Positions 8,570 through 17,107 of a stretch of 64,000 nucleotides of DNA are shown one piece after another. Source of the DNA: Aeropyrum camini SY1 = JCM 12091. GTDB taxonomy: Archaea > Thermoproteota > Thermoprotei_A > Sulfolobales > Acidilobaceae. Location of the stretch: the NCBI RefSeq assembly GCF_000591035.1, contig NC_022521.1, positions 1,178,001 through 1,242,000 on the forward strand. Direction: 5' to 3'. Both the position numbers and the translations under genes were made by a program. Under the pieces are notes generated by a model. That model was not told the DNA's origin and ran no database searches. It saw only the letters and a program-made list of their open reading frames with translations. Numbering within the stretch: the first letter of the stretch is position 1; every line of letters starts with the position of its first letter.

Positions 8570-9889
8570 TTGAAGAAACTCGACCTTACAGACCCCCTCT
8601 CCGTGGCGCTTAAGATAGTAGAGTCGACTACCCGGCATAACACGTGGAGGCTCAAGGAGTCTATAAACCTTATAGCCTCGGAGAATATTATGAGCCTCAC
8701 AGCGCTCAAGGCGTATATGAGCGACTTTATGTTCAGGTACGCGGAGGGCAAGCCCTTCAAGCGGTACTACCAGGGAGCCCGCTACATAGACGAGCTTGAG
8801 GTGCTAACCGGGGAGTTAATGGGAAGTATGATGGGCACTAACCTAGTAGAGCTGAGGCCCGTCAGCGGCACTATAGCCAATGCAAGCGTCTTCAGGGTCC
8901 TAGCGGAGCCTGGCGACAAGGCCGTGATAGCTCCTGTACAGGCCGGAGCCCATGTAAGCCACACAAAATTTGGAACTCTAGGCGCCCTAGGGATAGAGCA
9001 GGTTGCCATGCCCTACGACGAGGAGAACATGAATGTTGATGTTGACAAGGCTGTTAAGTTGATAGAAGAGGTTAGGCCGAGGTTCGCTGTGCTGGGAGGC
9101 AGTGTATATCTGTTCCCACATCCTGCTGAGGAGATAGCTAACGCCATACACAGCGTTGGAGGTAAGCTGGTCTACGACGCGGCCCACGTGCTGGGGCTAA
9201 TAATGGGGGGTGCATGGCCCAATCCTCTCGAGAGGGGTGCTGACGCTGTTACAGGCTCAACACACAAAACCTTCCCAGGCCCCCAGGGAGGCGCTGTATT
9301 CTTCAGTGACGAGCAGCTCTACAAGAAGGTATCAAAAACAATCTTCCCCTGGTGGGTAAGCAATCATCACCTCCATAGGATACCAGCCACTGCCATAACT
9401 ACAGTAGAGATGATACTCTACGGGAGAGAATACGCCTCCCAGATTACCAGCAACGCCAGAAAGCTGGCTGAAGCCTTAGCGGCCGAGGGGCTAAAGGTTA
9501 TTGGAGAACACCTAGGATACACACGGAGCCACCAGGTCGTTGTAGACGTGAGAGACCTGGGGGGAGGTGCCAAGTGTGCCACGCTCCTTGAAGAGGCTAA
9601 CATAATAGTGAACAAGAACCTCCTACCCTGGGATCCGCCCGAGGCTGTGAAAGACCCGAGCGGGATCAGGATAGGAGTGCAGGAGGTCACAAGGCTAGGT
9701 ATGAAGCATGGGGAGATGGAGGAAATAGCAAGACTCATACGCAGGGTGCTCGTGGACAAGGAGGATCCAAAGAAGGTGGCAGAGCAGGTGAAAGAGTTCA
9801 GGAAGCAGTTCGTGAAAATACACTACAGCCTCGATGACAAAGACATTAGAATAGAGACCATAGCCGATATAATGAGCCTATCCCGGTAG
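8570..9889 (+). CDS. glyA: Serine hydroxymethyltransferase
   Basis: PLP enzyme interconverting serine and glycine with a pterin one-carbon carrier (in Crenarchaeota a modified pterin instead of folate, from family knowledge). The PLP lysine lies in [13 protein letters not shown] near residue 224, and the N-terminal [13 protein letters not shown] segment is the family signature. At 439 residues it matches archaeal SHMT. Start is TTG 8570 behind an AGGTGG ribosome site. No other one-carbon genes are adjacent; the H/ACA candidate follows 55 nt downstream. Confidence 0.95.
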   Translation: MKKLDLTDPLSVALKIVESTTRHNTWRLKESINLIASENIMSLTALKAYMSDFMFRYAEGKPFKRYYQGARYIDELEVLTGELMGSMMGTNLVELRPVSGTIANASVFRVLAEPGDKAVIAPVQAGAHVSHTKFGTLGALGIEQVAMPYDEENMNVDVDKAVKLIEEVRPRFAVLGGSVYLFPHPAEEIANAIHSVGGKLVYDAAHVLGLIMGGAWPNPLERGADAVTGSTHKTFPGPQGGAVFFSDEQLYKKVSKTIFPWWVSNHHLHRIPATAITTVEMILYGREYASQITSNARKLAEALAAEGLKVIGEHLGYTRSHQVVVDVRDLGGGAKCATLLEEANIIVNKNLLPWDPPEAVKDPSGIRIGVQEVTRLGMKHGEMEEIARLIRRVLVDKEDPKKVAEQVKEFRKQFVKIHYSLDDKDIRIETIADIMSLSR

Positions 9890-9943
9890 GGCGGGCTTAA
9901 GCCTGCGGAAACGGGGAAAAACGTTGTTGCCCTACATTAGTAC

Positions 9944-10018
9944 CGGGGGCTGCGCCGACCCGTGGGACCAGACCCGCAGACGGGTTAGGGGGTGACCACG
10001 GGTACTTAGCCCCCGACA
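9944..10018 (+). ncRNA. Box H/ACA guide sRNA candidate with kink-turn
   Basis: A second H/ACA-type fold. Lower stem GGGGGCT (9945-9951) pairs with AGCCCCC (10008-10014). Upper stem CCCGTGG (9959-9965) pairs with CCACGGG (9996-10002). Beyond it GA (9966-9967) faces GGTGA (9991-9995), giving a textbook kink-turn with tandem G-A pairs and a three-base bulge ending in U, and an apical hairpin at 9971-9986. ACA is at 10016-10018, 13 nt after the upper stem, one less than usual. Pocket strands are GCGCCGA (9952-9958) and TACTT (10003-10007). They would select AAGUA-UN-UCGGCGC; I could not assign that to a known RNA. Confidence 0.7.
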
Positions 10019-10190
10019 ACCCTAGCAGTATAGCCAGCCAGAGTTGTAGGTGATACTGGTTAATCATTAATCGGTGAGACTCTTTTCTAAAAATTCATGC
10101 TAGGGTACCGTCCCAGCATCTCTAGACGGGTTACAGCGGCAGATTCTAATATAGAGTCTATGTCGAGTATTCCTATCATGGTGCTCCTCT

Positions 10191-11363
10191 ATGGTTGAAT
10201 TTGTCTTCCCCCGCAGGATAGTGTATAGAGAGGACCTCCCCAGAGCTCTTGAAACTCTCTTAGGCGATAGGGGAGTTAAGCGTGTCCTAATTGTGACTGA
10301 TGTTGTCATCGCTGGTATGGACTGGTTCAAGGAGGCTATAGAGCACATCGCTAGTATTGGGATTAAAGCTTGTGTCTTTGACGCGGTCGAGCCGGAGCCT
10401 GGGTTTGAGGTGGGAGACGCTATAGCTTCGGAGGCTAGGAGGTGCCGGGCTGAGGCCATAATAGCTGTTGGCGGGGGTAGTGTTATAGATGCGGCTAAAG
10501 CCGGGTTTGTAAAGACCGCTAGGCCTGATGCGAGCTTAGACGGCCTGGCTCCCTTCGAGCATCTTGGCCTCGAAGACTCAGGCGTAATTTTAGTGGCTGT
10601 CCCAACTACCAGCGGCACAGGCAGCGACGCAAGCTACGGTATTGTACTCACAAGGATTGCTGAGGGACGCAGAGAGAAGGTCGCCGTCGGCAGCTACGAG
10701 GTGGTGCCCTACGCATCAATACTCGACCCTTCCATAACGCTAGGCATGCCCAAGAAGCTATCCGTGGGCACTGGGGTTGACGCTCTGGCGCATAGCGTAG
10801 AAGCCCTGGTGTCTACAAACGCCAACCCACTGTCAGACGCGCTTGCGGTGAAGACTGTCGAGATTGTTTTTAGGAGGCTACCGGAGGTCGTTGAGAACCC
10901 GGGGAACTACGAGGCCAGGGCTGAGATGCATCTCGCAGCCACTATGGCTGGTATGGCTTTCACAAACTCCGGCCTCGGCCTTGCCCACGCAATAGCCCAC
11001 CCACTTGGAGCCAGGCTTGGGACTCACCATGGGGCTACAGTCGGCATGGTGCTTCCACATGTAGTCAGGTTTAACGAGTCGAGGAGTGTATATGCGGGGG
11101 ATAAGTATGGACAGTTGAAGCTTATACTCGAGTCTCTCCTAGGTCTAGAGCCTAGGGATAGCCTGGCCGACCATATAGAGGACCTCTACGCGAAAGTGGG
11201 ACAGCCCGCGAGGGTTAGGGAGCTTGTGGATCTTGGGAGAGAAGAATATGTTGCCCTAGCTGATGAGATAGCTGAAGAGGCTTTCAGGGATCCCGAGCTC
11301 GCCTTCAACCCTGTCATGCCCACCCTGGAAGAAGTAAAAACTCTGCTATACAACATGTACTAG
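10191..11363 (+). CDS. Iron-containing alcohol dehydrogenase
   Basis: Group III metal-dependent alcohol dehydrogenase family (NAD(P)-dependent oxidation of alcohols or reduction of aldehydes). The cofactor motif GGGSVIDAAK is near residue 97 and TTSGTGSD follows. Metal ligands are visible as D and H in VDALAHSVEALVS and His residues in GLGLAHAIAHPLGARLGTHHG. 390 residues is standard. Start ATG 10191 is preceded by an AT-rich promoter-like stretch. The SCP2-domain gene follows after 42 nt on the same strand. The natural substrate is not evident. Confidence 0.9.
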   Translation: MVEFVFPRRIVYREDLPRALETLLGDRGVKRVLIVTDVVIAGMDWFKEAIEHIASIGIKACVFDAVEPEPGFEVGDAIASEARRCRAEAIIAVGGGSVIDAAKAGFVKTARPDASLDGLAPFEHLGLEDSGVILVAVPTTSGTGSDASYGIVLTRIAEGRREKVAVGSYEVVPYASILDPSITLGMPKKLSVGTGVDALAHSVEALVSTNANPLSDALAVKTVEIVFRRLPEVVENPGNYEARAEMHLAATMAGMAFTNSGLGLAHAIAHPLGARLGTHHGATVGMVLPHVVRFNESRSVYAGDKYGQLKLILESLLGLEPRDSLADHIEDLYAKVGQPARVRELVDLGREEYVALADEIAEEAFRDPELAFNPVMPTLEEVKTLLYNMY

Positions 11364-11405
11364 TAGTGACGCCAGCTTCTCGGACGGCTCTCGGGGGTAG
11401 TCGGG

Positions 11406-11804
11406 GTGGCTGGGCCTAGTTTTCCAAGCAGGGAGTGGGCGGAAGAGTTTTGCAAGGCGTTAGACTCCTCGGAGAAATATAGGAGTGCAGCCAGAGGCTG
11501 GAAGCATCCTATACTCTTCAAAATAAGCGACATGGGCCCTGGGTTTATACTAGACCTCAAGGATGGCAGGTGTCTCGGAGTCGAGTGGTTCGACGACGCT
11601 AGCAGGGCCGATGCTCCCGTGATAATCTCTGGTAAGCTGAGCGACTGGCTCGACGTGATAAACGGAAAGGTTAACCCATTAACTGCGCTTCTATCAAGGA
11701 GGCTGAGGATAGAGAAGGGAGACCTCTCCCTAATACTCCGCTATTCAGCAGCCGCCATAGCCATGGTCTCCGTGGCGCAGAGTGTGGGCGTAGCCAGCCA
11801 GTAA
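11406..11804 (+). CDS. SCP2 (sterol carrier) domain protein
   Basis: A 132-residue protein consistent with the SCP2 lipid-binding fold: central beta strands (GPGFILDLKDGRCLGVEWFD, then APVIISGKLSDWLDVING) followed by the family segment NPLTALLSRRLRIEKGDLSLILR and a hydrophobic C-terminal helix. The domain binds lipids or acyl-CoA in other organisms. Start is GTG 11406. It lies 42 nt downstream of the alcohol dehydrogenase and probably shares its transcript. The ligand is unknown. Confidence 0.72.
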   Translation: MAGPSFPSREWAEEFCKALDSSEKYRSAARGWKHPILFKISDMGPGFILDLKDGRCLGVEWFDDASRADAPVIISGKLSDWLDVINGKVNPLTALLSRRLRIEKGDLSLILRYSAAAIAMVSVAQSVGVASQ

Positions 11805-11951
11805 CCCCGCCCCTTGTAGAAACGCACTAGCCAGAGGGTCGCAGGCCTAAAGCCTCATCACAGGCTCAGTAGAGGCCGAGACCTGCCCGCTCATCCCGGA
11901 TTGTAAAATAGTTTACATTCAAAAAATATAGTACTGTCCAAAGCCGTTTGT

Positions 11952-11986
11952 CCCCCACCGCTCCATCTTGTTTAAACCGGTGGGGG
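11952..11986 (-). repeat. Hairpin just downstream of the tnpB relic
   Basis: A 9-bp perfect inverted repeat, CCCCCACCG at 11952-11960 and CGGTGGGGG at 11978-11986, lies 8 nt beyond the stop codon of the tnpB C-terminal fragment. In IS605-type elements the right end carries a hairpin, and the guide RNA of TnpB derives from this end, so I read it as the remaining right-end structure. It could equally be a terminator. Confidence 0.45.
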
Positions 11987-11994
11987 CAGAAACA

Positions 11995-12545
11995 TTAGAC
12001 TGTAACTCTCTGTATCAAAACATGTCTTTCTATGCCACGTAGGGCTATCAGGTAGGCTGATGTTGAATGCCTATCTAAGCCATACCTCCTCATTATTATG
12101 TCATGTTCTCTGGAATGAGTTGTCCCTTTAGGGTTCACATATTCAACCTCAATACTGTACATAGGTGCTTTCATAACTATTCTATCAACTACTCTAGTGT
12201 TATGTTTCTACATGGATGCTCCCCCTCACTCTGCTGAAATAATAGCCAGTTCCCGAACTCTACTTCGTTAAATGGTACATTCAGCGCCTGAGCGGATTCA
12301 TAGATAGAGTAGACTAGGGTGATAGCTCCATCAACATATCTACGATTAGGCAGTATTTTCTGCAAACGCCTCCTATACATTCTCTTCAAAGCTATGAGCG
12401 ATGTTATTAGAGTCTTCTCCTCTAGGATAAGCTCGTGTAGATGAAGAACGGCGCGTCTAAACAAACAGGCAGTAGCCAATAGCAGTCTAGCTCCACTACA
12501 ACATGCATCAAACGGTAACCTTAGCGCAAGACACATTTCACTCAA
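11995..12545 (-). pseudogene. tnpB: Relic IS605-type tnpB, core deleted
   Basis: Two tnpB fragments lie in order on the minus strand. 12189-12545 encodes an N-terminal part (LILEEKTLITSLIALKRMY, RRYVDGAITLVYS, EFGNWLLFQQSEG, RNITLE) and ends at TAG. Reading on in another frame, 11995-12185 encodes a C-terminal part (VDRIVMKAPMYSIEVEYVNP, GTTHSREHDIIMRRYGLDRH, SAYLIALRG). The RuvC-like core expected between them (roughly 200 residues) is absent, and the zinc-finger cysteines are not seen. The element is therefore an internally deleted, frameshifted relic. No tnpA is nearby. Confidence 0.8.
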
Positions 12546-12870
12546 GGGGCTTAAGCCCCATAAAACTTAAAGTTTAATGAATGTGTTGGTGCCCCTCGGA
12601 TGGGTGAGGGGAGCACAGCTCCCATAGCTTGCCCAAGGGAGACCATGATGACCCCACCCATGCCTAATACAGTGATATAGTTTCATAACCTGATATATGA
12701 TAACACGGCTCGGGTGAACGGCTACCAGCCTCCCACAACCCTTACCTGAGGGTTATGAGGGATGAAGCTGTGGAGGCCAAAGGCATAGGCATCCCATCCA
12801 CACCAGGCCCCTCTTGGGGGCTCGAGGCACGGCCTCCAACGCCCCCGAAGAACGCTGCAGCCCACAACAC
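12546..12870. other. Gene-free stretch upstream of the tnpB relic, rich in inverted repeats
   Basis: Directly beside the tnpB start are two palindromes, GGGGCTTAAGCCCC (12546-12559) and AAACTT-A-AAGTTT (12562-12574), which may be the left end of the insertion element. Further on, ATGGGT near 12600 can pair with ACCCAT near 12657, with an inner CTCCC/GGGAG stem. A hairpin AACCCT/AGGGTT lies near 12735-12755. The distant pair TGGAGGCC/GGCCTCCA spans about 12773-12839. No protein-coding frame is convincing. A structured RNA is possible but unproven. Confidence 0.4.
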
Positions 12871-13236
12871 TTAAACGTCTCTGCCCCTGTCACCGCAGAG
12901 CCTCGAAACAAAACCCCTAACAGCAGCGAGGCTTCCCCTAAGCGAGCTACCTATAGCGTCGTTCTCATCCAGGCTGATAATCCTAGCGTTCACCAGCCTC
13001 TCCACCTCGCACGCTTCACTCGACGCGGATATGTATCTCCCCTCCTCAAGCTTCTCGGCTATGCTCTTCAAACCCTCCCTTATATAGGCGAAGGTGAATA
13101 TCCACTTGTTAACCTGCCCTGAATACTGGTCGCCCAGTCTTCGCTTGAGCTTCTCAAGCTTCAATATGACGTCTTCCACCACATCAATCAAAGCCTCAAC
13201 CTCTACAGGAGTAATCCCAGCCACTACCGCCGGCAC
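12871..13236 (-). CDS. Hypothetical helical protein
   Basis: Unrecognised 121-residue protein, mostly predicted helix by eye (VEALIDVVEDVILKLEKLKRRL, then IREGLKSIAEKLEEG and further helices). Two Cys are near the C-terminus. The opposite-strand frame at 12814-13122 is Pro- and Thr-rich and looks like its shadow. No partner genes suggest a role. Confidence 0.55.
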   Translation of the reverse strand: MPAVVAGITPVEVEALIDVVEDVILKLEKLKRRLGDQYSGQVNKWIFTFAYIREGLKSIAEKLEEGRYISASSEACEVERLVNARIISLDENDAIGSSLRGSLAAVRGFVSRLCGDRGRDV

Positions 13237-13403
13237 CTCCTCCAGCCGAGGGCGCCTACAAGGGGCCGGTGCTGAAGGCTATCCTCGTAAATAACGATTC
13301 CACAAGCTCAGGCTAATAATGTGGAAGGGAGGGCTAGGCTTGGGTATATGCTAAAAACTCCGGGAAACAGGCTGAATTATCTACCCCCCAGCGGGACGCC
13401 TGG

Positions 13404-13733
13404 CTACATTAGGAGGAAAACCTGGTTCACAAGGTCCTGGAAGTCCCTCGGCAATACTTTCTTCCTGCGGGTGTACGTGTCGTAGGCGTTCTCGAGGAAC
13501 TTTATGAAGATCGGACAGTTCTCATACCTACCCTCCCTATCGCACTTGCCAAGCCCCCCAACAACAGTGGGGTAGAGGAGGCACTGGCCCGTCTTCTTGT
13601 CGAAGTATGGGCAGAGCTTATGATACCTCCTAGCACTCTTAATCATCTTCACAACCCACTGTTTCTTAGGAGACTCCTCGCCCTTCTCAACACCCTCGAA
13701 CTCCTCCTGCCCAGTACCAGCCCCGTTCGACAT
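13404..13733 (-). CDS. Hypothetical four-cysteine protein
   Basis: I do not know a function. The start at 13733 (MSNGAG) is favoured by a GGGGGTGGAG ribosome site directly upstream; a start at 13793 would add 20 residues. The core has four Cys in the order C-P-Y-F ... C, then C-D-R-E-G ... C-P-I-F, which could bind a metal or iron-sulfur cluster. The protein at 24073-24348 has the same order (CEYF...C...KCE...CPF), so the two may be distant relatives. The C-terminus is helical and ends in hydrophobic residues. Confidence 0.65.
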   Translation of the reverse strand: MSNGAGTGQEEFEGVEKGEESPKKQWVVKMIKSARRYHKLCPYFDKKTGQCLLYPTVVGGLGKCDREGRYENCPIFIKFLENAYDTYTRRKKVLPRDFQDLVNQVFLLM

Positions 13734-13866
13734 ATATACTCCACCCCCAGGCCCTACTCGTCTAAATATTCTGTTTTCCAATCGAAATATCAATTATTTG
13801 TTTATACCTATCCTCAAAAATAGAGTGTTAAGCCCCGCTGGACACGCCCGGCTGCCGCTGGCGGGT

Positions 13867-14460
13867 CTACAGGGCTAGCAGCAGTATAGAGGAGACTAGC
13901 ATAACCACCCACCAAGTGGGGGTTACCCTGAATATCCTGCTACCATCCAGTGGGGGCACCGGTAGCAGGTTGAAGAAGGCGAACCAAGCGTTAAGGTCCA
14001 AAATCGCCCTCAGGTAGGCTGCCATATAGGCTGGTGAGAACTGAAGAATGATAGCGGCGCCGAGGGCTATGGCTATATTGACCGCCGGCCCCGCCGCCAC
14101 AGAATATAGGAAGCCCTTAGGGTGCGTCCAGCCAGTGTGTATGCTCCTCACATAGCCAGGCGCAAGCACTATTATAAAGGGCACGAGCCCCGAGAGAAAC
14201 GTTATCAGCAGGCCTGGCCCGTAGGCTATGAACTCTGACTTCATGCCCATTCTTATCGCCACCAGCTTGTGGGCAGCCTCGTGGAGCACGAAGCCCAGGA
14301 ACACGGCTACAAAGTCTGGCGAGACGAAGAACCGAGGGTTCAGAATATCCCAGCTACCCCACGCAAAGGCTACTGCAGCCAGCCCGAGTACCCATGAAAG
14401 GGGCTCTTCAATCTCGATGCTGAGCATCCTGTCAAAACTCCTAAAGCCGCCATAACCCAA
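13867..14460 (-). CDS. Site-2 protease family membrane metalloprotease (M50)
   Basis: Integral membrane zinc protease of the S2P/SpoIVFB-like group. The HExxH motif appears as HEAAHKLVA near residue 84 inside a membrane segment. The third metal ligand is in NLLPVPPLDGSRI near residue 165, the usual (N/D)xxPxxxxDG motif. About five hydrophobic segments are visible, which fits the minimal 197-residue S2P core without a PDZ domain. Substrates are unknown; no anti-sigma-like partner is adjacent. Confidence 0.9.
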   Translation of the reverse strand: MGYGGFRSFDRMLSIEIEEPLSWVLGLAAVAFAWGSWDILNPRFFVSPDFVAVFLGFVLHEAAHKLVAIRMGMKSEFIAYGPGLLITFLSGLVPFIIVLAPGYVRSIHTGWTHPKGFLYSVAAGPAVNIAIALGAAIILQFSPAYMAAYLRAILDLNAWFAFFNLLPVPPLDGSRIFRVTPTWWVVMLVSSILLLAL

Positions 14461-14612
14461 GTCCTAGCCACCTCCACAGCCGTGATGCACAAACACGAAA
14501 TATCCAGCTCCAAAACATCCAGGGGCCAGCAGACATATCTGGAGTTTATGCTGCAAGACGCTGCTACGCCCGCTCCTCTCCGGCCCTCTATCCCTTGTCT
14601 GCAGCGGGTTTA

Positions 14613-15560
14613 TTATGGTGTCACTATAGTGCCGGCCTCTAGAGTGAGGACCCGGCGGGCCTCTTCCAGGCTCCCGATGACGGCCGGCTTCCCAGTAGAC
14701 TCGACGAAGCTTATGGCGGCCTCGACTTTGGGTCCCATACTCCCCGGTGGAAAGTGGCCCTCGCTATGATACCTCTTCAGCTCATGCACCCTCACCCTTC
14801 TAAGCCACCTCACGTCTTCCCGGCCATAGTTCACGGCGACTCCGGGCACATCCGTCAATATGGCTAGCAGATCGGCGTTGATCTGGGTCGCGAGCAGGCT
14901 GGAGGCCAGGTCCTTGTCCACAACTGCTTCAACCGGCGCCAGGGAACCTCCAGGCCCCTTCACCACCGGTATACCGCCTCCACCCAGAGCCACCACCGTC
15001 GGAGACTCTGCGCTGGCTTTGGCGATAAGGTTTATGTCGACTATTGACAGCGGCTTGGGGCTGGGCACTACTCTCCTGAAGCCGCCTCGCGGGTCCTTCT
15101 TAAACACCCAGCCATACATCCTAGAGAGTTCCTCGGCCTCCTCCCTGCTGTAGATAGGGCCTACGGGTTTGGAGGGGTTTTTGAAGGAGGGGTCGCCTGC
15201 ATCGACCAGTACCCTAGAGATCACCACCGGCACCAGCGCTTCCATACCCCTCGCTCTTAGCTCTTCCTCGAGAGAGTGTTTAAGCAGAAACCCTATCCAT
15301 GCCTGCGTCATGGCTGTTGCTATGTAGAGGGGTTGCCTGGGCTTCTCGGGTGGGAGAGCCTCGAAAGCCTCTGACAGGTAACCAACCTGGGGCCCGTTAC
15401 CGTGCGTTATGATAGCCTGCCACCCGCTAGAAAGGGTGTCTGCTATTATTGAAGAGGCCCTCTTAACCGCTGACCTCTGGCCCTCCACGCTCACATCCAT
15501 TCCGGGGCCGGCTATGGCGTTGCCACCCAGGGCTATAACAGCCAGGTTACCTCCGCCCAC
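14613..15560 (-). CDS. arcC: Carbamate kinase
   Basis: Amino-acid kinase fold enzyme interconverting carbamoyl phosphate plus ADP with carbamate plus ATP. Diagnostic segments are ALGGNAIAGPG at the N-terminus, THGNGPQVGYLSEA near residue 58, VALGGGGIPVV, DKDLASSLLATQI and GSMGPKVEAAI near residue 275. 315 residues is typical. It follows the GTPase gene at 15590 by 29 nt on the same strand. An ornithine carbamoyltransferase is present at 26.9 kb, so it may supply or remove carbamoyl phosphate, but the direction in vivo is not deducible. Confidence 0.94.
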   Translation of the reverse strand: MGGGNLAVIALGGNAIAGPGMDVSVEGQRSAVKRASSIIADTLSSGWQAIITHGNGPQVGYLSEAFEALPPEKPRQPLYIATAMTQAWIGFLLKHSLEEELRARGMEALVPVVISRVLVDAGDPSFKNPSKPVGPIYSREEAEELSRMYGWVFKKDPRGGFRRVVPSPKPLSIVDINLIAKASAESPTVVALGGGGIPVVKGPGGSLAPVEAVVDKDLASSLLATQINADLLAILTDVPGVAVNYGREDVRWLRRVRVHELKRYHSEGHFPPGSMGPKVEAAISFVESTGKPAVIGSLEEARRVLTLEAGTIVTP

Positions 15561-15589
15561 AGAGGCCCACCTATCTTGGAGCCCCTCTG

Positions 15590-16942
15590 CTATCTCGCGG
15601 GCAGTCTATCCTTCACCCTCTCCAGGAACATATCGACTAGCTCCTCTAGAGTGGGTCCCTCCACTATCTTAACCGCGAATCTAACCTTAACGACGGGCTT
15701 GTTAAGGTTCAGCAGTCTCTCCAGGTCTATGGGCGTGCCCGAAACTATAACGTCTGCAGGCACGCTGTTGAGAGTCTCCTCTAGATCCCTGAGCTGGCTC
15801 GGGGTATAGCCTGTGCTCGGCACGACGGGGCCCATGTGGGGGTACTCATTGTACATCTCTGCTATAACCCCCTTAGCGTAGGGGCGGGGGTCTACTATCT
15901 CGGCTGCAGAGTACTTTTCCGCCGCAACGTATCCGGCGCCGTAGGGGGCCCCGCCGTGGGTGACTGTGGGGGAGTCCTCCACCACTACAACCCTCTTCCC
16001 GCTTATCAAGTCAGGATTGTCGACCTCCACCTCGCTCACAGCCTTTGATATGAGAGCCTTAGGGTTAACGCTCCTTATGTTCTCCTCAACCCTCCGGACA
16101 CTCTCCTCAGGGGCTCTGTCGACCTTGTTTATTATAACCGCGTCTGCAAGCCTTACGTTAACCTCTCCAGGGAAACTCCCAACCTCCTGGCCTGGTCTCA
16201 GGGCGTCGGCGACAGTTATCATGAAGTCGGGCTTGAAGAAGGGTAGGTCGTTGTTGCCCCCGTCCCACAGTATTATGTCGGACTCTTTCTCCACCTCCCT
16301 AAGTACGGCGCCGTAATCTACGCCAGCGTAGACCGTGAAGCCCATCTTAATGTAAGCCTCATACTCCTCCCTCTCCTCAACAGTAACACCGTACCTATCG
16401 AGGTCCTCCAGCGACTCGAACCTCTGAACAGCTATATCAGGGGTTATGGCAACATATACCATGGGGTGTCTCACGGGCACTATGCGATAGCCCCTCTCCC
16501 TAGCAATCCTGGCTATAGCCCTGGAGACACTGCTCTTCCCAGCCCCGGTCCTCACGGCAGTCACGGCTATAACGGGCTTAGACGTGAGAAGCATAGTCTC
16601 CCGGGGTCCGATGATCTTGAAGCTAGCCCCCGCGGATAGCACCCTGCTTGCTATCCTACCCACATCCTCATAGCTCAGATCGCTGTAGGCCAGTACAGCC
16701 AGGTCTACAGCCTGGTCTCTAATAATCTCCTCCAGATCATCCTCTGGGAGGATCGGTATGCCGGAGGGGTAGAGGCTGCCAGCAAGCTCCGGCGGGTATC
16801 GCCTCCCAGCAACCCCGGGGATCTGGGCGGCTGTGAATGCGACGACCCTGTATGAAGGGTTGTCCCTGAACATAACGTTGAAGTTGTGGAAGTCCCTCCC
16901 ACCAGCTCCTAGTATGACAACCCTAGTGGGCGAGCCGGGCAT
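15590..16942 (-). CDS. Cyclic 2,3-diphosphoglycerate synthetase-like P-loop protein
   Basis: P-loop protein related to the archaeal cDPG synthetase group. An N-terminal Rossmann-like part (VVILGAGGRDFHNFNVMF) precedes a Walker A near residue 130 (AVRTGAGKSSVSR), then DIILWDGGNNDLPF and a NKxD motif in VIINKVDRAP. 16942 (MPGSPTR) is chosen over 16972 because the family begins there. It is upstream of arcC by 29 nt, a pairing that suggests carbamoyl-phosphate or phosphoryl-transfer metabolism. Whether it makes cyclic 2,3-DPG is unproven. Confidence 0.78.
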   Translation of the reverse strand: MPGSPTRVVILGAGGRDFHNFNVMFRDNPSYRVVAFTAAQIPGVAGRRYPPELAGSLYPSGIPILPEDDLEEIIRDQAVDLAVLAYSDLSYEDVGRIASRVLSAGASFKIIGPRETMLLTSKPVIAVTAVRTGAGKSSVSRAIARIARERGYRIVPVRHPMVYVAITPDIAVQRFESLEDLDRYGVTVEEREEYEAYIKMGFTVYAGVDYGAVLREVEKESDIILWDGGNNDLPFFKPDFMITVADALRPGQEVGSFPGEVNVRLADAVIINKVDRAPEESVRRVEENIRSVNPKALISKAVSEVEVDNPDLISGKRVVVVEDSPTVTHGGAPYGAGYVAAEKYSAAEIVDPRPYAKGVIAEMYNEYPHMGPVVPSTGYTPSQLRDLEETLNSVPADVIVSGTPIDLERLLNLNKPVVKVRFAVKIVEGPTLEELVDMFLERVKDRLPAR

Positions 16943-17004
16943 CGTAAACACCAGCCTGGAGTTTTGATACAACAGTATCCAAGCTCTTATATTCTAGAAA
17001 CAGT

Positions 17005-17023
17005 TGTAACAGTAACAGTTACA
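17005..17023. promoter_or_regulatory. Operator-like palindrome
   Basis: TGTAAC (17005-17010) and GTTACA (17018-17023) form a perfect 6-bp dyad around a 7-base centre that itself contains AGTAACA. It lies in the divergent promoter region between the cDPGS-like gene and the membrane protein gene. The size fits a dimeric winged-helix repressor site, but no cognate regulator is apparent. Confidence 0.35.
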
Positions 17024-17107
17024 CAAGTGTCCAAGTCGCACGCCTGGGAGTTCTAGGTCAAGCCCAAGTAATTTAAGAACCCGCCTTGAACCCGATTCCC
17101 AGATTAG

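Noticed and set aside
11840-11885. Possible C/D box RNA on the minus strand (CTGA followed by GTGATGA)
   Set aside because: The first C box is imperfect and no D box follows at the right distance; a simple GGCCT/AGGCC hairpin explains the pattern.
12640-12660. C-box-like ATGATGA in the intergenic region
   Set aside because: No D or D' box at guide distance on the same strand.
12814-13122. Plus-strand ORF of 102 aa
   Set aside because: Shadow of the minus-strand helical protein at 12871-13236; composition rich in Pro and Thr.
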